Below are positions 46,201 to 50,664 of a stretch of DNA of 50,664 bases, in pieces. This stretch comes from Rhodococcus sp. EPR-157 (lineage in GTDB: Bacteria; Actinomycetota; Actinomycetes; Mycobacteriales; Mycobacteriaceae). Position 1 is the stretch's first letter; each line of letters begins with the position of its first letter. The notes under the pieces are model-generated. The model searched no databases. It had not been told where the DNA came from and was given only the letters and a program-made list of their open reading frames with translations. A program made the position numbers and the translations under genes. The DNA is taken from assembly GCF_001647195.1 (NCBI RefSeq), contig NZ_LVCV01000398.1, forward strand, positions 1 through 50,664, read 5' to 3'.

Positions 46201-46209
46201 AGGCGAAGT

Positions 46210-46794
46210 ATGGCAAAGCCCGAAAAAGTCTCGGCAGTTTCCGAGATCACCGAACAGTTCAAGGGTTCGACGGCTGCCGTCGTCACGGAATACCGTGGAC
46301 TGTCGGTATCCGGTCTGACTCAGCTCCGGCGTGCGCTCGGCGAGAGTGCCACCTACTCCGTCGCCAAGAACACCCTGGTCAAGCGCGCTGCTGCCGAAGC
46401 CGGCATCACCGGGCTGGACGAGTTGTTCGTCGGACCGACCGCCATTGCATTCATCAAGGGCGAACCGGTCGACGCTGCGAAGGCCATCAAGGCTTTCGCT
46501 AAGGACAACAAGGCCTTGGTCGTCAAGGGCGGCTACATGGACGGCGCAACGCTGACCGTGGACGAGATCAACAAGATCGCGGACCTCGAGTCCCGCGAAA
46601 TCTTGCTTGCAAAGCTCGCAGGTGCCATGAAGGGCAACTTGTCGAAGGCTGCAGGTCTGTTCAACGCTCCCGCGTCGCAGATTGCACGTCTGGCCCAGGC
46701 ATTGGCAGACAAGAAGGCCGCAGAAGCTCCGGCTGCCGCAGAGGCACCCGCTGCCGAAGCACCGGCTGAAGCAGAAGCTCCCGCCGAAAGCTGA
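46210..46794 (+). CDS. rplJ: 50S ribosomal protein L10
   Basis: The 194-aa protein starts [13 protein letters not shown], with [20 protein letters not shown] and [13 protein letters not shown] typical of L10, and an Ala/Glu/Pro-rich tail (residues about 172-194). It anchors L7/L12 to the ribosome stalk. The ATG at 46210 is supported by GAGAGGAGG. Confidence 0.98.
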   Translation: MAKPEKVSAVSEITEQFKGSTAAVVTEYRGLSVSGLTQLRRALGESATYSVAKNTLVKRAAAEAGITGLDELFVGPTAIAFIKGEPVDAAKAIKAFAKDNKALVVKGGYMDGATLTVDEINKIADLESREILLAKLAGAMKGNLSKAAGLFNAPASQIARLAQALADKKAAEAPAAAEAPAAEAPAEAEAPAES

Positions 46795-46877
46795 TCCGCA
46801 CACAAGCGAACAGCTCCACCCGAAACACTTTTGGTCGCGGATCAGCGACTGGAGTACTTACAGGAAGGACCGCCACC

Positions 46878-47264
46878 ATGGCGAAGCTCAGCACCGAAGA
46901 ATTGCTCGACCAGTTCAAGGAGCTCACCCTCCTCGAGCTCAGCGAGTTCGTGAAGGCATTCGAGGAGACCTTCGAGGTCACCGCAGCTGCCCCCGTCGCA
47001 GTTGCAGCCGCAGGCGCAGCCGGTGCTCCGGCTGAGGCTGCCGAAGAGCAGGACGAGTTCGACGTCGTCCTCGAGTCGGCCGGCGACAAGAAGATCCAGG
47101 TCATCAAGGTCGTTCGTGAGGTCGTCTCCGGCCTCGGCCTGAAGGAAGCCAAGGACCTCGTCGAGAGTGCTCCGAAGGCAATCCTGGAGAAGGTCGCCAA
47201 GGATGCAGCCGAGGCTGCCAAGGAGAAGCTGGAAGCAGCTGGCGCCAAGATCTCCGTCAAGTAG
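46878..47264 (+). CDS. rplL: 50S ribosomal protein L7/L12
   Basis: The 128-aa acidic protein has the N-terminal dimer domain ([21 protein letters not shown]), an Ala-rich hinge and the C-terminal factor-binding domain ([21 protein letters not shown]). AGGAAGGACC precedes the ATG. Confidence 0.98.
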   Translation: MAKLSTEELLDQFKELTLLELSEFVKAFEETFEVTAAAPVAVAAAGAAGAPAEAAEEQDEFDVVLESAGDKKIQVIKVVREVVSGLGLKEAKDLVESAPKAILEKVAKDAAEAAKEKLEAAGAKISVK

Positions 47265-47283
47265 TTCTGCCGGAATTCTCTTA

Positions 47284-47316
47284 CGAAGGGCCATCCCCAC
47301 TCGGGGGTGGCCCTTC
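47284..47316 (+). terminator. Intrinsic terminator after rplL
   Basis: CGAAGGGCCATCCCC and GGGGGTGGCCCTTCG form a near-perfect 15-bp stem with one wobble, followed by TTGTGT. Confidence 0.85.
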
Positions 47317-47363
47317 GTTGTGTCATGTGCATATAAGGGTCCCGTTCAACCGGTCCGGTTCTG

Positions 47364-47375
47364 TGTGACTTCACA
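47364..47375. promoter_or_regulatory. TGTGACTTCACA palindrome in the mce upstream region
   Basis: The sequence has TGTGA/TCACA half-sites with a 2-nt spacer, shorter than the usual N6 of CRP-type sites. It is a possible but weak regulator site. Confidence 0.35.
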
Positions 47376-47427
47376 GTCGGCAGATATTGGGTCATCTCAC
47401 AAATCGGGCGAGTCGTACGCGTGTCGT

Positions 47428-47443
47428 CGTGATATAGGTCACA
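47428..47443. promoter_or_regulatory. CRP/GlxR-like site
   Basis: CGTGA-TATAGG-TCACA matches the TGTGA-N6-TCACA consensus with one mismatch, about 60 nt upstream of the inferred -10 of mceG. cAMP-CRP control of the mce operon is inference. Confidence 0.45.
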
Positions 47444-47479
47444 CTGTCACCAGGATCACGGCCCGACTCGGAGAAGTTA

Positions 47480-47493
47480 TTACTGGGCAGTAA
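47480..47493. promoter_or_regulatory. Perfect-arm operator TTACTG-GG-CAGTAA before mceG
   Basis: Arms TTACTG and CAGTAA flank two G residues and overlap the -10-like TAAGAT at 47491-47496. The form is typical of TetR-family operators, so repression by steric block is likely. The regulator gene is not in the window. Confidence 0.6.
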
Positions 47494-47578
47494 GATCCTG
47501 TGTCGGAGCGGACACTCGTGTGCGATAGAGTGACCCAACCCACAACCGGGTTGATGTGTACGAACTGTGGAGGTCAGC

Positions 47579-48787
47579 GTGGGAGTCGAGGTTTCGGTCG
47601 AGGGATTGACCAAGTCTTTCGGGGTCCAGAAGATTTGGCAGGACGTCTCTTTGACGTTGCCGTCCGGCGAAGTCAGTGCACTCCTCGGCCCCTCGGGCAC
47701 GGGTAAGTCCGTGTTCTTGAAGTCGCTGATCGGACTGCTGCGTCCGGAAGAGGGCAAGATCTTCGTCGACGGAACGGACATCCTGCAGTGCTCCTCGCGT
47801 GAGCTCTACGAGATCCGCAAGTTGTTCGGTGTGCTGTTTCAGGACGGTGCGCTGTTCGGTTCGATGAATCTGTATGACAACGTCGCGTTCCCGCTGCGTG
47901 AGCACACCAAGAAGTCCGAGTCCGACATTCGGGCGATCGTGATGGAGAAGCTCGAGCTGACGGGTCTGATCGGTGCCGAGGACAAGCTGCCCGGTGAGAT
48001 CTCGGGTGGTATGCGTAAGCGTGCCGGCCTCGCTCGGGCGCTCGTTCTCGATCCGGAGATCATCCTGGTGGACGAGCCGGACTCGGGTCTCGATCCGGTG
48101 CGTACGACGTACATCTCGCAGACGTTGATCGATATCAATGCCGAGATCGATGCGACCATTCTGATCGTGTCGCACAACATCAATCTGGCTCGTACGGTGC
48201 CGGACAACATCGGTATGTTGTTCCGTCGTCAGCTGGTGATGTTCGGTCCGCGTGAGGTGTTGTTGACTTCCGATGAGCCAGTAGTGAAGCAGTTCCTGAA
48301 CGGGACGATGATCGGGCCGATCGGTATGTCGGAGGAGAAGGACGAGGCGCAGATGGCGCACGAGCAGGCGCTCGTCGACGCCGGTCACCATGCTGGTGGT
48401 GTCGATGATGTCGAAGGTATTGTGCCGCAGATGAAAGCGACGCCGGGGACTCCGGTTCGGCAGGCGGTGGGGCGCCGTCAGGAACGGGTTCGTCAGATCA
48501 TTCACACTCTGCCGCACAGCGCCCAGGTAGCCATTCAGGAAAGCCTCGACACGACGGACCCAGGTCAGCAGACACCGGCGTACGCGGGCAGCCAGACCTA
48601 CGACAACTCCGGCCACGACAACGCGGGCTACGACACTTCCGGTCGTGACACCCCCGGCTACAGCCCCGGCTACGACAACTCGGGCTACGACAACTCGGGC
48701 TACGACAACGCCGGCTACGACAACTCGGGTTACGAGACCGGACACAACGATCAGGGCCGCGGCCCTGCGCAGGGGCGGGGACAGTAA
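47579..48787 (+). CDS. mceG: Mce-system ATPase MceG (Mkl)
   Basis: This ABC ATPase energises Mce lipid importers. The 402-aa protein has Walker A GPSGTGKS (37-44), the signature ISGGMRKRAG and Walker B IILVDEPDSGLDP, with a C-terminal regulatory extension typical of Mkl (Rv0655). The last about 65 residues are a repetitive Tyr-Asp-Asn-Ser-Gly tail. GTG at 47579 is chosen because GGAGG lies 5 nt upstream. It precedes yrbEA by 5 nt. Confidence 0.94.
   Translation: MGVEVSVEGLTKSFGVQKIWQDVSLTLPSGEVSALLGPSGTGKSVFLKSLIGLLRPEEGKIFVDGTDILQCSSRELYEIRKLFGVLFQDGALFGSMNLYDNVAFPLREHTKKSESDIRAIVMEKLELTGLIGAEDKLPGEISGGMRKRAGLARALVLDPEIILVDEPDSGLDPVRTTYISQTLIDINAEIDATILIVSHNINLARTVPDNIGMLFRRQLVMFGPREVLLTSDEPVVKQFLNGTMIGPIGMSEEKDEAQMAHEQALVDAGHHAGGVDDVEGIVPQMKATPGTPVRQAVGRRQERVRQIIHTLPHSAQVAIQESLDTTDPGQQTPAYAGSQTYDNSGHDNAGYDTSGRDTPGYSPGYDNSGYDNSGYDNAGYDNSGYETGHNDQGRGPAQGRGQ
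48599..48730. repeat. 15-bp tandem repeat encoding the MceG tail
   Basis: TACGACAACTCGGGC at 48671-48685 and 48686-48700, TACGACAACGCCGGC at 48701-48715 and TACGACAACTCGGGT at 48716-48730, with degenerate units upstream from 48599, give pentapeptides of the form YDNSG in frame. Confidence 0.85.
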
Positions 48788-48792
48788 GAACT

Positions 48793-49587
48793 ATGGGGGG
48801 ATCGAAGAAGTCCGCTCTAGCTCCGGCGGGCGCAGCACTCACGCAAGCCGGAAACATCGTCGAACTACTGGTGGAGGTTGCACGCAATACGTTCAGGCGG
48901 CCCTTCCAGTTCCGTGAATTCATCGAACAGGCGTGGTTCATCGCGAGCGTCACGATTTTGCCGACGGCTCTGGTGGCTATCCCGTTCGGCGCGGTGGTCT
49001 CGTTGCAGACCGGCTCGTTGATCAAGCAGCTCGGTGCCGAGTCGTTCACCGGCGCAGCCAGCGTGCTCGCCGTCATCCAGCAGGGCAGTCCGATCGTGAC
49101 TGCGCTGCTGATCGCCGGTGCCGCTGGGTCCGCAGTCACCGCCGACCTCGGATCGCGGACCATCCGAGAAGAGATCGACGCGATGAAGGTGCTCGGCATC
49201 GATCCGGTGCATCGCCTCGTCGTCCCGCGTGTCCTCGCGATGATTCTCGTCGCGCTGCTGCTCAACGGACTTGTGTCCGTGGTCGGCATTGCGGGCGGCT
49301 ACTTCTTCAACGTGATCCTTCAGGGCGGCACACCCGGCGCCTATCTCTCCTCGTTCTCGGCTCTCGCGCAGCTGCCGGATCTGTACGTGGCGGAATTCAA
49401 GGCAGCCATCTTCGGCCTCATCGCCGGAATCATCGCCTGCTACAAGGGACTGAACCCCAACCCGGGACCCAAGGGCGTCGGTGAAGCAGTGAATCAGACG
49501 GTGGTCATCACCTTCCTGCTGCTGTTCTTCGCCAATCTCATTCTTACCCTGGTGTACCTCCAGGTCGTGCCGGCGAAGGGAAGCTGA
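48793..49587 (+). CDS. yrbEA: Mce permease subunit YrbEA
   Basis: The 264-aa MlaE-family protein has about five membrane helices and the conserved TADLGSRTIREEIDAMKVLGIDPV, which carries the EExDAxxxxGIDP coupling motif. It pairs with YrbEB and MceG as the inner-membrane part of the importer. Starts with ATG at 48793. Confidence 0.94.
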   Translation: MGGSKKSALAPAGAALTQAGNIVELLVEVARNTFRRPFQFREFIEQAWFIASVTILPTALVAIPFGAVVSLQTGSLIKQLGAESFTGAASVLAVIQQGSPIVTALLIAGAAGSAVTADLGSRTIREEIDAMKVLGIDPVHRLVVPRVLAMILVALLLNGLVSVVGIAGGYFFNVILQGGTPGAYLSSFSALAQLPDLYVAEFKAAIFGLIAGIIACYKGLNPNPGPKGVGEAVNQTVVITFLLLFFANLILTLVYLQVVPAKGS

Positions 49588-49593
49588 CCCGCA

Positions 49594-50454
49594 ATGACCA
49601 TCGCCAAAGGTCGTGGCGACCGTACTCTCATGCGCGCGAAGCGAATCGCGGGCGCGCCGCTCACCGTGTTGGACAAAGCGGGCGAGCAGATGTCGTTTTA
49701 TGCGCGCGCCATCGGGTGGATCCCGCGCACGCTGGTTCACTACAAGAAGGAAGTTCTGCGCCTGCTCGCCGAGGTCACTTTCGGCACGGGAGCGCTGGCC
49801 GTCATCGGTGGAACCATCGGTGTCATCGTCATGATGTCCGGCGCCACGGGTGTCGTCGTCGGCCTGCAGGGTTACGCGGCGCTGGAGCAGCTCGGAAGTT
49901 CCGTATTGACAGGCTTCCTGTCCGCTTACGTCAACACTCGTGAGATCGCGCCCGTCGTGGCCGGTCTCGCCTTGTCCGCGACGGTCGGAGCAGGATTCAC
50001 GGCACAGCTCGGCGCCATGCGTATCTCCGAGGAGATCGACGCGCTCGAGGTCATGGCCGTACCCAGCGTGCCGTTCCTGGTGACGACGCGCATGATCGCC
50101 GGATTCGTGGCGGTGATTCCGCTGTACATCGTGGGTCTGCTCGCGTCGTACATCGCGTCACGCGGAATCAGTACGATCTTCAACGGTCAGTCGGGCGGAT
50201 CGTACGACCACTACTTCAATCTCTTCTTGCCACCGGAGGACGTTCTCTACTCGTTCCTCAAGGTGTTGATCTTCGCGTTCGTGTTGATCATGATCCACTG
50301 CTACTACGGCTTCCACGCTTCGGGCGGACCGGCGGGTGTCGGTGTCGCAGTGGGCCGGGCCGTGCGGACCGCTATCGTGACGGTTGCTGTTCTGGACTTC
50401 TTCCTCAGTCTCGCTATCTGGGGAACCACCACCACAGTGAGGGTTGCCGGATGA
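49594..50454 (+). CDS. yrbEB: Mce permease subunit YrbEB
   Basis: The 286-aa MlaE-family protein has the paired coupling motif LGAMRISEEIDALEVMAVPSV and about five membrane helices. It follows yrbEA by 6 nt, and its stop overlaps the next ATG in ATGA. Confidence 0.94.
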   Translation: MTIAKGRGDRTLMRAKRIAGAPLTVLDKAGEQMSFYARAIGWIPRTLVHYKKEVLRLLAEVTFGTGALAVIGGTIGVIVMMSGATGVVVGLQGYAALEQLGSSVLTGFLSAYVNTREIAPVVAGLALSATVGAGFTAQLGAMRISEEIDALEVMAVPSVPFLVTTRMIAGFVAVIPLYIVGLLASYIASRGISTIFNGQSGGSYDHYFNLFLPPEDVLYSFLKVLIFAFVLIMIHCYYGFHASGGPAGVGVAVGRAVRTAIVTVAVLDFFLSLAIWGTTTTVRVAG

Positions 50455-50664
50455 TCGACTCGCCGTCGCGCTTGAGGCGACTCCTGTTGGGTCTTGCGTT
50501 CTTCCTGGTGCTCATTCTCTTCCTAGGATGGTCGATCACCTCGTACAACAAGACGTTCAAGAAGGTCGTCAGTATCGATCTGGTGACCGATTCCGTCGGA
50601 AATGCGTTGCCGTCGAACGCCGATGTGAAAGTGCGCGGTCTGATCGTGGGCGAGGTCAGGTCCG
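50451..50664 (+). CDS. MceA-type protein, N-terminal part (cut by window end)
   Basis: The visible 71 residues comprise a short basic start (SPSRLRRLL), one membrane/signal helix (about 11-27) and the beginning of an MlaD/Mce domain (VSIDLVTDSVGNALPSNADVK, then VRGLIVGEVRS). It is the first Mce protein of the operon and continues beyond the window. Confidence 0.9.
   Translation, partial: MIDSPSRLRRLLLGLAFFLVLILFLGWSITSYNKTFKKVVSIDLVTDSVGNALPSNADVKVRGLIVGEVRS

Larger units (their letters stand above)
45889..46209 (+). promoter_or_regulatory. Long structured leader of rplJ (L10 leader candidate)
   Basis: About 320 nt without a gene precede rplJ. L10 operons are autoregulated in many bacteria by L10(L12)4 binding to the leader, so this region probably does the same. 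Within it I see an ACGCCCC/GGGGCGT stem and a stem just before the start codon; both are listed separately. A covariance-model search for the L10 leader would decide. Confidence 0.6.

Noticed and set aside
48599-48730. CRISPR-like periodic repeat
   Set aside because: The 15-bp units are contiguous, in frame with mceG and without spacers.

Overview
The window looks like a chromosomal segment of a mycolic-acid-containing actinobacterium, most likely a Rhodococcus or close relative. The basis is high G+C, frequent GTG/TTG starts, the dehydratase pair hadA/hadB, a lipomannan-type mannosyltransferase, an MmpL transporter, an mce operon with its own mceG, and a gene order that follows the M. tuberculosis Rv0534c-Rv0563 (menaquinone) and Rv0634A-Rv0655 (rpmG-hadAB-secE-nusG-rplKA-lipG-rplJL-mkl) blocks. 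The species call is inference. No integrase, transposase, prophage or CRISPR array is visible.

Layout. 0.1-3.6 kb: aminopeptidase N, then a tiny HTH protein and a stand-alone Clp N-domain protein behind two palindromic operators (a split ClpC2-like unit). 3.6-31.4 kb: a dispersed menaquinone region with menA, menE, menB, a PaaI-type thioesterase overlapping menC, menD, menG, the saturase menJ and a polyprenyl diphosphate synthase. Between them lie an Hsp70-like membrane protein, a PIG-L deacetylase, a TrkH/TrkA potassium pair, an MFS-ArsR unit, an EAL protein, a GGDEF protein directly behind menB, a glyoxalase-fold protein, a DUF2252 protein, an AbrB-type permease, a flavin reductase, mgtA and htpX. 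31.4-37 kb: yajQ, tRNA-Tyr, tRNA-Thr, tRNA-Met, rpmG, hadA, hadB (no hadC), tRNA-Trp, secE, nusG, rplK, rplA. 37-45.8 kb: between rplA and rplJ, where M. tuberculosis carries mmaA1-4 and lipG, there is a LipG-like hydrolase, a CocE/NonD hydrolase and a tightly coupled five-gene operon (acyl-thioester-reductase-like SDR, 65-aa protein, phosphatidylserine-decarboxylase-like enzyme, GNAT-like protein, MmpL). 45.8-50.7 kb: rplJ with a long structured leader, rplL, then mceG, yrbEA, yrbEB and the start of the first mce gene, cut by the window end.

How the genes work together. The men genes cover SEPHCHC synthesis (MenD), OSB formation (MenC), activation (MenE), ring closure (MenB), prenylation (MenA), methylation (MenG) and side-chain saturation (MenJ). 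A linked hotdog protein is a candidate for the DHNA-CoA thioesterase step. MenF and MenH are not recognisable here. HadAB belongs to mycolate FAS-II, MgtA to envelope glycolipids, and MceG/YrbE/Mce to lipid import. The 40.2-45.8 kb operon has the composition of a lipid-modification-and-export pathway that I cannot match to a described system; it is my main candidate for novelty.

Recurrent non-coding features: three copies of a hairpin repeat with the core AGTGGCGCGGTTGAGTGCA at gene ends, three convergent gene pairs whose stop codons interlock in a shared CTAG, and several palindromic operator candidates (upstream of the HTH/Clp_N pair, the MFS-ArsR unit, htpX and mceG).
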